The notes under the pieces are model-generated. The model was given only the letters and a program-made list of their open reading frames with translations, did no database searches and was not told the origin of the DNA. Shown here in pieces: positions 1 to 12,129 of a stretch of 64,000 nt of DNA (position 1 is the stretch's first letter; each line of letters begins with the position of its first letter). Both the position numbers and the translations under genes were made by a program. Origin of the DNA: Pteria penguin (Eukaryota; Mollusca; Bivalvia; Pterioida; Pteriidae); NCBI GenBank assembly GCA_035048485.1, contig CM068583.1, positions 29,698,841-29,762,840 on the forward strand, given 5' to 3'.

Positions 1-1154
1 AATGTATGTTTTGCAATAACAACTACTGATAAAAATGTGCTTAAAATTACGAAACGCATGTAGGCTTTGTCAGCAGGTATGAGATTTAGATATGTGTATA
101 GAAATAAGAAAGCATTTTCGCCCAAAACACCTGTCATAAAAGATACAGCATTGTGTTAATGTAATTTTCATAACAACGGATGCATTTACTGCTATTTTTT
201 TTCAATTTGTAAGGAAAATTCATCCTAATTATGAAATATATGTGGAGAAGGAAGCAAGTATTAGCCAAAAATACTAAACACATTTCTGGTAAATCTATTT
301 TTACTAGATTATTTGTGACAAGTTATATATCCGTAGAAACCTTTATGACCTTAATGAACATCTTTGAATCAAACGTAACGCTGGGTGCCTGGAAGGGAAG
401 TGTTTCATGTTTTCCTACCTAGCTAGATCTTTCATGTATTACCAAGCTATAAGGATTATAAAACATGAAATTACAAGGATTGCTGTCGTTTCGATATCAG
501 TTATGTGATAAAAGATGCTAAATTGATTTGTTTGAATTGAACAAGAACTTACGAATCTTTCGATAAAAAATGTCAGAAAATATTATATGGTTCTATTATA
601 ATGATGAAAGTAATGTATTTTTTAAAGTCAGTTTTAAAATCAAATGTACAAATCCGTGTCATTTCTTCATTTCATACTAGAGGTAGGAATGCATATGATA
701 TGGGCAATGAAATGGTCCGGGTTAACCTAAAGCGCAGTACAGAGACTTTCAGTTCTCATAGATTTATATTTCATTACTCCAGACGAATTGCGCAGATGTT
801 CCAAACTTGATTTGCTAGTCTTAACAAATTGTTACTTTTATGTACATTCCCATTTGATATAGCAATATAAATAGGTATCACAAGATGTCACACTAAGGTG
901 TGCAGATAGTACAGAAGGTACGTTGGTTCATAACGAATGATGTTTAGCTGTGTTGACGGCCATATAATTACATGTCATCGACAGAGATTAATATAGATAC
1001 CAAAAGAGATTTTTGAAGACTGAAGTTTGATGAACGCTTTGGTATATTTTGCAATAGATAATAACGGCTGAAATCAATATTCAAGAAACGGCAGATGTAG
1101 CTTGATTCGTTGAAAGTGATTACACGTTTGTCTCACAAAGTACAAATCCAAGAT
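1..1154. other. AT-rich intergenic stretch, no feature seen
   Basis: Short open frames at 231-422 and 601-810 have AT-driven composition and no motif, and no repeat shared with the rest of the window was noticed. The 3' end of the Penelope-like copy begins near 1155. Confidence 0.5.
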
Positions 1155-1436
1155 ATTGTTCCGAAATCCACAACTCGAAGTCGAAGAAACACGACAGTAT
1201 ATATGTAAATACAGTATAAACAATCGCGAACCTGTGTTAAAACAGAGGTGGGATCAGGTACCATGGAGGAGTAAGCATCCCCTGCCGACCGGTCACACCC
1301 GTTGTGATGCTATAAGTATAAGCGAAATAGTATTATTCGCTGTCACAGAATTAGGAAACGGCACAGCCGTAGTCAAAATAGGTATATGTCATAAGCAGTA
1401 AGAATACTGTTGTATAATATAGGTAATACAGATGGT
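1155..1436 (-). repeat. 3' region of Penelope-like element (copy P1)
   Basis: Read on the minus strand this lies directly downstream of the reverse transcriptase stop. It holds a box (about 1245-1310) that recurs at about 16980, 21600, 23060 (opposite strand), 23370, 39010 (opposite), 60340 (opposite) and 61695. On the minus strand the box reads roughly GGGGATGCTTACTCCTCC followed by a 'CTGATCCCACCTC'-like stretch. Its constant position after the RT stop shows that it belongs to the same element. Confidence 0.7.
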
Positions 1437-2598
1437 TTAGTTACTGTGAAATAAGTAAGTCAAAATGTCAGACAACGATACATTATATGAGCAAATAAGG
1501 TCTTTATAACGACCGTAAAATTTGCGGAATGTTGACATAAGTCGTGATATCTCATATCCTTGTTTGAGTAACTTTTCCCCTAGTAATTGGCTTCGATAAA
1601 TTAAAGAGCAATACTCAGATGACGCTTGGGCATATCGAATCAATTGGGATACATAAACACCGTATGCAGGTGATAAAGGAATGTTGCTACTAGTATATGG
1701 AAAGTTAACAATGGGGAAACTAAAGTCATAACGTTTGTCATAAATTGAAGTAGTAAGTTTACCATCTCGGTCGACATCAATAAGTAGATCTAAATATGAA
1801 GCACATGAATTGGATATTGTAGTGTCCTTAATCTCAAGTTCCTTTGGGTATATTGTATGAACGTATGTATCAAAGATTTTGTTATTTATAGATAGTACAT
1901 CATCAATATATCTGTATGTAAAATTAAAGGACAAGGCCAATTGCTTCTTATTTTGACTTATAAGATTTTGTATAAAGTAAATTTCGTACGACGAAAGGAA
2001 CAAATCGGCTAGCAAAGGAGCACAGTTAGTCCCCATAGGGATTCCGATGGTTTGTTGGAAGACCTGGTCACCGAACACAACATATATATTGTCAATAAGA
2101 AAGTCTTTTTATGTCAACTTCAGAGTACTTATATTTAGATTCAGAGTGGTTTTTCACAAAATATATATCTGGATATCCTAAAACAATGAATTTATATCTG
2201 CGGGAACCCTTTTTGGTAAAGAAACAGTTTTCAATAATTCTAAAGAGCCTGGTTTTCAATTTATCATGAGGTATGGTGGTATAAAGTGTAGAAAGATCGT
2301 AAGTCTTAAAGAATTTAATAGATGTCAGATTTTGATATTTTAAGTTTTCCAATAATTCTTTGGAATTTTTACTATCCAAAACTCATTAACACCACTACGA
2401 GAGTAAATCACATCGGAGTACGTCTGAACTTTCTCTTTAACTGCAGATAATATTTTGGTAAGGAGGGCTGATAGAGATTTATTGTAGCATTTACTGGATC
2501 CCGCAATGAACCTATGTTTATATGGATCTTTGTGTAATTTTGGGATCCAATATAAATAGGGTAACTTGAACTCACTATCCTTAGTACATAAGTTAAAG
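1437..2598 (-). pseudogene. Penelope-like reverse transcriptase, frameshifted and 5'-truncated
   Basis: This is a reverse transcriptase remnant that would have copied element RNA into DNA. The longest intact piece (1437-2078, 213 residues) carries the RT fingers/palm signature GIPMGTNCAPLLADLFL at residues 12-28 and the catalytic YIDD at 57-60, followed by the ELEIKDTT and RKFYGRYKDL blocks. Upstream, 2092-2379 holds a TLYTTIPH block, and 2400-2598 holds LPYLYWIPKLHKDPYKHRF in another frame. The three pieces are collinear but in different frames, so at least two frameshifts (near 2378 and 2085) have killed the gene. The N-terminal part is missing and the R1 repeat begins at once. The motif order fits Penelope-like elements; another non-LTR RT clade is possible. 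No GIY-YIG endonuclease domain was seen. Confidence 0.85.
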
Positions 2599-2815
2599 GT
2601 GGGCCCGTAAACCGGTTAACCACACCATTTGTTGGGCTTTTGTCAAATTAAAGGACCGTCCTAAATCGGTATTGTAATTGCACTACAATCAAATAATTTT
2701 GTAATGTGTTATATGTGCTAGTATATTATTTATATTCATGTATTGTATAGCTCCATGGTGACTTCTGCCACATAACTGAGCCAGTAACTCCTCTTTCTTT
2801 CAACACTGACTTGTG
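2599..2815 (+). repeat. R1 dispersed repeat, 3' half
   Basis: It starts at GGTGGGCCCGTAAACCGGTT, directly against the truncated RT, and ends near CTGAGCCAGTAACTCCTC. It matches 35890-36095 almost base for base and the reverse complement of 33203-33400. The 5' half of the repeat is absent here. Confidence 0.8.
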
Positions 2816-5630
2816 GTTATTAATAGTTTCACTTAGTTTCATAATTTCAAACTCACTGCAAATACAAAAGTATCCGATACTGTACAATCAGATATCAATT
2901 CATGATAGAAAGTCGCCAGAATGTACTTTTATGGATTTTTAAATATGTGTTTTTTTTTAATTTAGGCATAGTTTGACATTATAAGTTTGTAGTGGGAGTA
3001 TAAACATATACAATATTACCTTTTTATTCGTAAAAAAACCCCATTTTTACCATATGGTCTCTATTTAAGAAAACAAAAGATAATCTTAAAGGGAATACAA
3101 TTACGTGCGTTTCTGAAAATAAAATAATACTTATAGAATTATACCATGTCGTCCAATAGATTTCAGTTTTAATTAAAATCGATTATTTCGTTCTAACCAA
3201 TGCCTTAGATGTGCTGTGAGAAAACTATTCAGTGGGACAAGATTTCTAGTTAAGCTCTTAATCACGGTGGTGTGTATCCTTGTGTGGGTGTGTATTGTCT
3301 CACGGATACAAGGCCTATATGAAAACGAAATGAGATCTTCAGCATTGACAAGGTATTCAATCTTGCATAATCCTTAAATTCTTCTGCACAAATTATTTCA
3401 CAGATAATGTAAAGTATGTGAAAAGATAATACCAGTTAATAGGTTTTGAAAATTTTATACAGCAATTGATAGGATCAGGAATGATTGCACACACTTGAAT
3501 TCCTTCCCATAGAAATAATTGAAAATTTATTCACAAAAAAGTATAGATAAGCTTTGAAGTTCCATAATGAAAACGCATAATTGAAAATAAAAAGATATGT
3601 TACATTTCTCGACAATTTTTCTTCTCCACGTATAAACTGTATAAAGAAATATCAGAACCTATCAACGTAATATAATTTTGTTAACAGATGCGCATTGCAA
3701 CAATGTGTGTCTCTTTAGTGATGCTAATGGCCGAATGATTGGAATTCAAAAGGTGTATAGATATTTGAAAAAAAAAACCCAAAGTACCCGAAAATGTGAC
3801 TCAAACTAGATATCTAAGGACAGATGTTGCATGGACCGTGTTTCGATGAGTTTTTCTTGCAACTGACAAGAAACAATTATACGGAATCTTTACTAGAGGA
3901 CTGGTGCAATTGGCTTAGACCAATAAGCTGATAGAAGATAAAGATGTCTCGATTCACATAAACAGTGATTAGAAAACTCAGAGATTGTTTAATTGCTATA
4001 TAAAGATATATGTATCTTCAATAATATATTTATAAATGCTTGATACACCTTTATTACTGTTTTTGCACGGTAGGACAATCAAATGCAAATGTTTAACCAG
4101 GCAATTGGAATCACTGTATTGTTTTATACTTTATACTGTCAACAGCGTTGTAAATATGTTGATCCAAAAGTTGTTTTTATATTTCAGTATTATCCAGGGT
4201 AATTTGATTGCCCTTTTAACGCACATAGAATTTATGCATTGTATACATGTATATACGTAGCATTTTTGCATCTAAAACATTATAAAAAAGGAAGAAAAAC
4301 GTTAGGAATAAAGTTGAGCATGGGTTTTGTCCGAAACATTGTACTATTTGGCTATTCTATGATCTGACATCATTCTTAAGTTTGCTTGTATGAATTTTTT
4401 TCGATAATAACATATTTTACGCATGATTACAGAGGTAAAAGTACCAAAAATAACTTTTTTTCTGTTTTTTGATTGACTGCACCCTTATATCTATTATTTG
4501 GTAAGGAAATTAGTGGGTAAATGAATATCCACTAATATAGAACATATTAACGTATATCGGCGTCTAGTTGGCCCCGACAAAATTAACGATAAAAAGTAAC
4601 AATTTAAACACGTTTCAGCTCACTGTATCACCAGTACTTAGACTGTAACTTTTACGAAGTGTTCATGTCATTATGCTAGTAAATAACATACCTCACTTGG
4701 GTTCAATTGACGGTTCAGTACTTTAACATGTAATATTAAAACAATATGGTTCAACACCCTAATATAACCTACATATTTCTCTGAAATAAGTCCATATCGC
4801 GGATCAATGTGCATATAACTCATAAACTATCATATGTTAAATGATATTTAACGACCGACTAATAATTTATTTCGCCATGCATCACCTTATCCATATTTAA
4901 TGTCTCATGCTGTTAATTTGATATTTATGCAAAGGAGTAGCTAAATCCATGCTAACGTAATTAACTTTATCTTCATTAACGTTTTCCGCGTATTGCATAA
5001 CACAAAGGTTTGCTCTCATCGTGTCTGCGATGTAAAAAGTTTAGAGGTTACATAATATTCTATTCTAAAGGGGATTTTACATGAGAGATCAGAGATAACA
5101 ACGAAGCCAGGAAACGAGAAGCCTTGTGGACAGGTATGGGATAAATACCACCAACAGCAGCCATGACGTCATTCTGCACTGCCTCTCAATAGTAAGCGTG
5201 CACGTTTAAGCAAACTGTCACAATCAGCTAAGCACTGATAGCGAGATATAAGTGGATTGCATTTAAGATAAATTTTAGGGTCAAATACCATGTTTGTTAA
5301 TATACTTGCTGTTAATCCCGGATTCAAGCAATGTTAAACAATACCATGAGATTCGAATCAAAAAGGCAATGGATGAGAGGTTATCAATTATTGATAGAAA
5401 GTAGACCGAATGATTAATGATAGACGTATCAGGAAACATTTCTATATCTAAGTATATTTACGAAGAAATAAAAACTAAGAAAAAAATAATAAATGCCTGC
5501 TGTGTGCGTTTTATTCGCTAGAGTCTGCGCGTACCTATATGATGCGGAGTACTATACAAACATTAGACACGGTTACAGATACCATTATTTAAGGAAAACT
5601 TAAAAAAAAAATTACAAATTTTACTAGGAT
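2816..5630. other. AT-rich intergenic stretch
   Basis: No convincing gene or shared repeat. Around 5080-5170 the minus strand has a 31-codon frame beginning MTSWLLLVVFIPYLSTR, which looks like a signal peptide, but no splice donor or continuation was found, so it is not called as a gene. Confidence 0.4.
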
Positions 5631-5632
5631 GT

Positions 5633-5881
5633 TTACTTAAATGTAATAATTACTTTTAGCAATGTATCTCTACCGGAATCACTTATTCCAATTTCTGTGG
5701 TAATGTAGTATACAAGGTAAGGAGTGTCATAAATTCCAATAACTTCATATCGGGTTAAAAACAGCTTTGTCATCGACTGCATGACTCTGAGCACTTTGCG
5801 GAGATCAGGAGTCTGGTTCATATATAGTCTAATAATTGTGCGCTGCACGATGATTAATAGGATGTCCGTGGATCCTTGCAT
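5633..5881 (-). CDS. Unidentified 82-codon open frame, possible exon
   Basis: I do not recognise this protein. It has a balanced codon choice (CAG, CTC, CGC, ATC, CCG) unlike the A/T-driven chance frames around it. The sequence runs through MQGSTDILLIIVQRTIIRLY, a TPDLRKVLRVMQSMTKLF stretch and a Tyr-rich segment to a lysine end. A possible acceptor AG lies just before GGATCCACGG and a possible donor (AA|GTAAAC) overlaps the stop, so it could be an internal exon. There is no signal peptide or clear membrane segment, and no neighbouring exon was found. It could still be chance or an element remnant. Confidence 0.3.
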   Translation of the reverse strand: MQGSTDILLIIVQRTIIRLYMNQTPDLRKVLRVMQSMTKLFLTRYEVIGIYDTPYLVYYITTEIGISDSGRDTLLKVIITFK

Positions 5882-5944
5882 ACCTTATTTAAAAAATAAT
5901 TTATATTTTTGATACTTAAGTTTTATTGCATATTATCCCTTTTC

Positions 5945-6290
5945 GTATTCTTATGGCTTCTCCACTTGGGGAACTTTTTGGTCTTTGTTCTCCATATGGA
6001 GAATAATTTATAAATGTTTAAGTGGGTGTATTCAATACGTTGTGAACAACGGAAGCCGGCTAAATACACCAATAGAGTGACATGTTTCACTTTAATCGAC
6101 CGTCCTGAGGCGATATCGCAACAGGTTTACGATAGAATATTTTTGTAATATCCTATTTATTTTTTGTAGTCCTTCATGTTGGAAAAACAATATGTGTTGA
6201 CTTTTGTCATACATCTGAGTAAGCTGACGTTTTGTCAGTATTGTCCGCAGATAACAAAATTCCAACACATAGGTATGGTTCACAAATTAA
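5945..6290 (+). repeat. R1 repeat, degenerate copy
   Basis: It shares TCTTTGTTCTCCATATGGAG, the following 'AATAATTTATAAAT' tract and the ACCGTCCT...GGCGATATCG block with the better R1 copies at 55200 and 57000. It is heavily diverged elsewhere. On the minus strand the R1 frame stays open for roughly 60 codons here. Confidence 0.6.
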
Positions 6291-6436
6291 TAGGAAACTG
6301 ACGCCTCATATCTATGATATAAATCGAACTGAAAGCTATGTATTGTGACACCAACAATGAAAAACCATGCAATAAAGGTCTATAAAGCTATTGCACTTTG
6401 TCATTAGAAGTATGGTACCATGAACACCGTTCTTAG

Positions 6437-6442
<6 letters not shown>

Positions 6443-6483
<41 letters not shown>
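6443..6483 (+). repeat. (AG)n microsatellite
   Basis: About 20 perfect AG dinucleotides. Confidence 0.98.
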
Positions 6484-6487
<4 letters not shown>

Positions 6488-7109
6488 TGATAAAGAAATG
6501 TTTTTTTTTTCATCCAGTATACTTAAAAGAAATTTATACTCTAAATAATAATAGGATATGAGATAGGTTTACAATGAAATATTGACCAAATAAATATTTG
6601 TTGCGTGAGCTCTACATAATTGCAATCACTGAATACATGAATATCTCTTGCTTCAATAGAGAAAAGATATCAATGATATCATCAAATCCCCTCCCTTTTT
6701 CTATAGCAATTCATACAAAACGAGCAATATTGTTTAACTTTTCACATTTGCACTCTTGTTCAACTGGTATCAACTAATACCCGTTACAAAGCATATCATC
6801 TAGTGTATTGAATCTTCATTATTTCTAACTGTATAAAAGATTTAAATACACAACCGAACCTACTTTTAGTTCTAAAAATCAATATATTAACGAGGAACCC
6901 AAGAATAAATTTTATAGTACTTTAAGTATATCCTTTGACATAAAAGATCGTAATACAAGTTACTCCGTTCACTTCAGTATAGAGATTCTGCGTGATACGA
7001 TATTTGTTTTTCTTGTCATATCGATTTATATGTTTTGCAGTATATTATTTACACTTGTTGATGTGTGATACATACAAAAATGAGCATCATGTATAATGAT
7101 ATATATGAC

Positions 7110-7210
7110 GTCGGGTAGCTCAGTCGGTTAGACGGACGGATGCATGACAGCTAGGTGATTCGGTACCATAGGTCCAGGGTTCGAGTTCCCGTTGTGGGAA
7201 CGAATATACG
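7110..7210 (+). repeat. tRNA-like SINE head
   Basis: It contains a pol III A box (TAGCTCAGTCGG at 7116-7127) and B box (GGTTCGAGTTCC at 7178-7189) at tRNA-like spacing with a long middle part. The 5' GTCGGGT has no pairing partner at the 3' end, so an acceptor stem cannot form and this is not a functional tRNA. The following 100 bases may be its body, but no tail is evident. Confidence 0.6.
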
Positions 7211-8398
7211 TGAAATATAGGGTACCGTGTAAGCTGTAGTGTCTTTATGCTTTAAATGTTTGTCTAATTTGTCTTTATTTCTACAGGTATTTCATCGGAG
7301 ATCCAAGGTCCACAGTACTCCCAGGTGTTTCACTGATTCAATTACTGAATAGATATTCATAGATGAGACTGTATGAAATCGATTGACAAGAGTGGCATGT
7401 AACACATTTGATGTCCTTCGATATATGCTATACTCCAGGTGTTCATGTACTCTTTAACGAGTCAATATATTCTATTCTAGCCGTTTGTATTCGCTCAGTT
7501 TATACCATTCTCACTACTAATTCCTTAGTACATTCCAGTATGGAATGTAATACATTTATCCTAGGGTAATAAGGCACACATAGAATAGTCAGAATAGCTA
7601 GTATATTTTTCAGAGCTATAAACACTTTTCTTGTTTTTAATAAGCGTCCTCTGAAATTATCCATGTATGATGGCGATGGAGATGTTAAAGACATTATGAA
7701 AAATTATTGTTTGATATTAAATCAATAACTTAGTCTCGATAATATTCTAATAAACTAATGAAAACATGGAATAAACGTGTTTCATTCAGATATTTTCATG
7801 ACCATTGCCCTCGTGTGATTCTATTTATCAAAGCACCAAGAAAACTGGGAGGTTTCTTAAACTAGACAAATAGACATACTGATTAGTCAAAAACAACGAA
7901 GCGTTATGAAAATGCCTGCTAAATGTAACTTGGTAAAGCTAGCATTATTATCAAAACAGAATTCCTCTCGGCTTACGATATCGTATAATACAGAAATACA
8001 AGCCTGCAGATTATGTAAAGAATGCAGACAGGTTATTGGATAAATGGACTATGAGTGATCCATTTGTTAAAACATTGCTTAAAAGAAAGCTATTGAGGGT
8101 AATATAAATGGCCTTTTGAAATTATTTCTCAGAATGACAAAAATCTAGAAATGTATCCATCTGCATTCATGCTTAATTTCTTTCATTCATCCTAGAAACA
8201 AATACAGTTCATTCCTTGGAGGATAATGTTTCTAACACATGTTTATATATGTGAATAAACGTTCTTACTTCAAAAATACTGTTTGTGTACTCTTATTATA
8301 CAGTGGCAATAAAAGAACTTACTTATTAAGTTCTTTTCTATTGTGTTTCTTGTTTATTTTTTCGTCAAATAAAGGTTCCGTGTTTTAACAAATCTAGT
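7211..8398. other. Intergenic, one small hairpin
   Basis: Nothing gene-like was recognised. A perfect 11-bp inverted repeat with a 5-nt loop (8311-8321 and 8327-8337) lies near the end. Confidence 0.4.
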
Positions 8399-8645
8399 TT
8401 TGCTTGCTGCTTCTCTATTTCATGTTCACGCAAGCAAATCAAAATATATGTTTCGTCACAAAAATGCACGCACTACATTTCCCTCCGACATAAATCGATT
8501 AACAAAGACCAACACTTGGAATAGTCTTTATGATAGGCAGAGTATGAAAAGTACTATTTCATGTGAAGTGTGTCAAATGTACATAGAGAATCAGCCTCTG
8601 ATATTATATAATGATATCGGAAAAACATTGATTATTAATAAGTAG
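8399..8645 (+). CDS. Candidate terminal exon of an unidentified gene
   Basis: An open frame runs from just after a pyrimidine-rich tract and AG (AACAAATCTAG) to TAG at 8643-8645, and AATAAA follows at 8650-8655, which is what a last exon with a short 3' UTR would look like. The product contains LLAASLFHVHASKSKYMFRH and a CxxC motif (SCEVCQMY). The function is unknown. No upstream exon with matching phase was identified, so this could be chance. Confidence 0.3.
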
Positions 8646-8659
8646 GTTCAATAAAGTAT

Positions 8660-9258
8660 TGAAGAGCTCATAATCTTAAATAATCTCGAAGCGAGTTCGG
8701 AACAGTAAATGATACGATATTGATAATGGAATCATCAGTAATCCTAGTTCTCTCTCCAAACATTTGACTTATTTTGTCGTTATAAAGCGATTACAGAACA
8801 CCTTGAGATGGATTATAATAACCTTATCATGTACATCAATATTACATCTATCAATATCGGATAAACGTGTTTGGATATTATGAATCGAATGATGTACTTT
8901 GCCATCAGTTTTACGCACTTTTCCGGGAAACTCCAAATTCTTCAAAAATGTGAAAAAATAACTGCATTCTGATAAATTATGAGTTGTAAAACTCCATAGT
9001 GTAATAATACTTTCCCGTTACCTTAAAACCTAAAATTGAGGCAAGCTTACCTATATCAAACAGGTATCGATCAATGAACTTCATTAATCGAGACCCTAGT
9101 GAACACACGTAGTTCATTTCCCGTGTTCTGGTCTTGGTCGAGACAAAGGGTGTGGTCTCTATAACCGAGCCGCAACCATCAGATAGAGATGATTTATCCA
9201 TATATACCATTAAAATTGAATTCAATTTTGCACTAAAGTGAACATAAGAAGAATTCAT
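8660..9258 (-). pseudogene. Decayed minus-strand coding region of unknown identity
   Basis: Three collinear open segments on the minus strand abut or overlap in different frames. The first is 9258-8977 (93 codons, with TKTRTREMNYVCSLGSRLMK and IDRYLFDIGKLASILGF). The second runs from about 8995 to 8790 (FLKNLEFPGKVRKTDGK, then QTRLSDIDRCNIDVHDK). The third runs from about 8800 to 8672 (QMFGERTRITDDSIINIVSF). Codon choice is richer in G/C than the flanks. The simplest reading is one frame of about 190 residues broken by two frameshifts. A donor-like AG|GTAAGC at 9051/9050 and an AG just before the first ATG leave spliced exons as an alternative. I cannot name the family; a transposon ORF is as likely as a host gene. 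Confidence 0.35.
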
Positions 9259-9549
9259 CTGTAAGTGTCATCATGGAATTGATATCCTGTATAAGTAAAA
9301 AAATTAAATTCACCACTAATATTTGTATAACATATCAATTGCATATGAAATCACACTATTTCATTATGTTTGCTGACACCACGCTTCGTATCAGTATAAC
9401 GCAAAGATAAACTTTAACACACCTTAGGAACTGATATATCCATCAGTACATTTATAGTAATCAAATCCAGACAAATAATGAGATCGTGTCCTTTTACGTC
9501 ATAAAGTCACAAGGACTATTTCATATCCATCTCTTCAATCGTATCTACC

Positions 9550-10061
9550 ATGAATTCTAACACCGATATCCTGATTGAATACGCTAAATCAGAAGTCGGA
9601 TACTTCATCCTGGCTCATTCCCGGCAGGTGAACAATGTCTCGCAGTCTCTCATGTGCTTGTTATGTCCCCAACTGTAGCTTACAACCTGTTGCGCGTCTA
9701 CTACAGCATCATATTGTCAATAACATGTCTCTCGTTTGAAACCAGATTCTTCACAGATAACAAAATCGACGTCAACCGAGATAAGAAAGCAATTCTTTTT
9801 ATGGTCCTCAACCTCACCTATATCCTAATTTTGTTGTATGAGAAAATTAGACTTTCTCTACAGAATATGATGACAGATTTAGTTAAGTCCGTAATTCAGC
9901 AGATTGCTAATTGCTCTCGAAATCGAAAACAATTGAGAGCACTGTTTGGTACTCAGAATACTGCGGATAGAGCTTTTAACGTATTACTGAAAAACGATAA
10001 AGCATCGCATGAACAATTCTTCTCGTGCATTATCATGCTTACAGATGCTTTTCAGGGTTAA
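9550..10061 (+). CDS. Two-exon gene model, weak CARD-like pattern, 91 residues
   Basis: Exon 1 (9550-9627) opens with ACCATGA and ends CAG|GTGAAC in phase 0. Exon 2 (9864-10061) follows a pyrimidine-rich acceptor (TTTCTCTACAG), also in phase 0, and ends in TAA. The 236-bp GT-AG intron removes the in-frame TAG at the end of the exon 1 frame. The exon 2 product contains NRKQLRALFGTQNTADRAF followed by NVLLKNDKASHEQFFSCI. This spacing resembles the last helices of CARD domains, where a T/ADRA-like segment precedes LL..L...G..A...F...L. The resemblance is by eye and the N-terminal half does not fit clearly. No signal peptide or TM segment. Exon 2 also reads open from 9654 without splicing, which is the main alternative. 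Confidence 0.35.
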
Positions 10062-12125
10062 CATGTTTCCAAATCTACGTCGCCTCCGTTATGCTGATCA
10101 ACTGACAGTGATATTTGCTATCTCTTGCATTGCATAGTAATTAAAATGAAATGATTGGGAGAATGCGTTGCAAGGTCCTTATAGGCAATAGTGATGCGAT
10201 TTAAACCGTTGACATAAATCGGCTTCTAGTCGATACATCATTACAAAAGAACAACAACAAAAAAGGAGTAATTCTGAACATAAAACGGATAATATTATTG
10301 GAACACTAGTTTAGCTTCTTTCTACCGTTGAATGTAGTTGATTGAGCAAATTCAATGAAGGAAATACAGTTTAAAGGCACTTAATTAAACCGCGTCAAAT
10401 GCGTTGTTACATACATAACATGTCCATAGTTATCTGCAATACATACGAGTGGCATGGGAATTCTAGTTACAAAGTGACCTACATTCCTTGTGCCCAAACA
10501 TATATGCATTCAACAATGTGTATTACATGGATGCACTTATGTGCTCCCGTCTACTTTATTAAGAAAACAAAATATTATCAAGACGATATAGCATCGATTA
10601 AGAAATTCAATATAATATCTGTCCGTAATATGAACCACTGACGAAGTAAATACATGTTGTAAAAAGTCATCGTTTCATAAAAAAAAATGAATCATGAACA
10701 TTTTGTATTATTGCAAGTTTATTTATCTTGCATTTAAGGATGTCAGTATTTTATTCCATATTTAATAGGGTGGGCCTACTAAGTAATCAAAATAGACAAA
10801 TTTATATCTCACATAATATAAAATCAAATCTTCTTATCACTGCTTATGCAGCCATATATTTTTGGTGGTTATATCTAACATTAAAGCAGGAATTATTTTG
10901 GAATACTTTTTTTTCAGATTTGAAATATTGTTTTTCAGATATCACTCTCGTAGGAACGCAGGTGGTGGATTATTTTGGTCCTGAATTCCTATTTGCATAA
11001 GTGAAAGTGCAATTTTGGCCACGCACTGACATTTATAAAAGTAATACTTCAATGAATTATGATTCAGTTAAATGACAAGCTACCAAATTCCGGTGCAATT
11101 AAACTACACCGATTCTGGTCGAAATTTTGTATGATAAAAGGTTTTAGCCTCACATAACAAAGTAAATGTTCGTCATTTAGACATGCATTATATATAACAT
11201 AACAGAAATAAGATAGGAAATTCTAATCCATATGGACCTACGGATCATTTCGAGGGCAAAGTGACGAAATAGATCTACTGACACTTTTAGAGAACATTAT
11301 CTCAAGAGTCACAGAATCAAATAATAAATTGTTTAAACCTTCAAGTTATAAAAAATTAAAACACATACACTTCGCAACTTGGATTACCAATATACTGTTA
11401 CTCAGAAATGCTTTAATGCTTTTATTTGTTTGTTGATTTACACAACGTTCTGAAATAGCACTAATACTGCCACAGGACGCCCATTTCACAGTTCAAATGC
11501 AGACTTTCAAAGGTTACCTTAAGTTTATCATTACAGTCATCAGACATACAGCTGAAATGACCATGGTTTCTGTGAGATTTAAATTACACTTATTTATAAA
11601 TTTAATTTCTGTGTATGTATATAAGAAATGTCAAATGTCAAGATTGTCAAAGACCATAAGCTGGTGTGTGTGTGGGTGTGTTTGTATGTGTGTGTGTGTG
11701 AGTGTGTATGTGTTTATGCCTCCGGATCGATAAATCCGGAACATATTTTTCCTATCTGTTTGATTGTCTGTTTTCAACATTGGCCTTAATATTTGAACCG
11801 CGAGGGGTACAAACTTCATATTTCACTTGCGTATTCAACTATTGAGGTCATTTCAAATGACACCAAGGTCGATGACATTTTGCATTTGCCCTTGACAATG
11901 ACCTTCACGCTAAAGAAACTTTTTGTGACTTTGTTGCCACCGGGTGCATTGTGCTTCACTAACACATCTTGGAGTTTTGAGTTTTTTTCATTACTCTTTT
12001 CTATAATAAAGAGGTAAGTGGTCCCATACAACTGAAAAACATATCACTACATTCGTAGATATTTGAAAATCCACGGTGAAACCATTTTACTGGAGGGAAT
12101 AAGTGACAGATAAACATTTTCATTG
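10062..12125. other. Intergenic stretch with a (TG)n tract
   Basis: Several 70-90 codon open frames lie here on both strands with no motif and AT-driven composition. A (TG)n-rich microsatellite occupies about 11662-11712. Confidence 0.4.
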
Positions 12126-12129
12126 CAGA

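Noticed and set aside
7110..7210. Functional tRNA gene
   Set aside because: A and B boxes are present, but the acceptor stem does not pair and the spacing is too long.
8311..8337. Regulatory stem-loop
   Set aside because: An 11-bp AT-rich hairpin without context; expected at this base composition.
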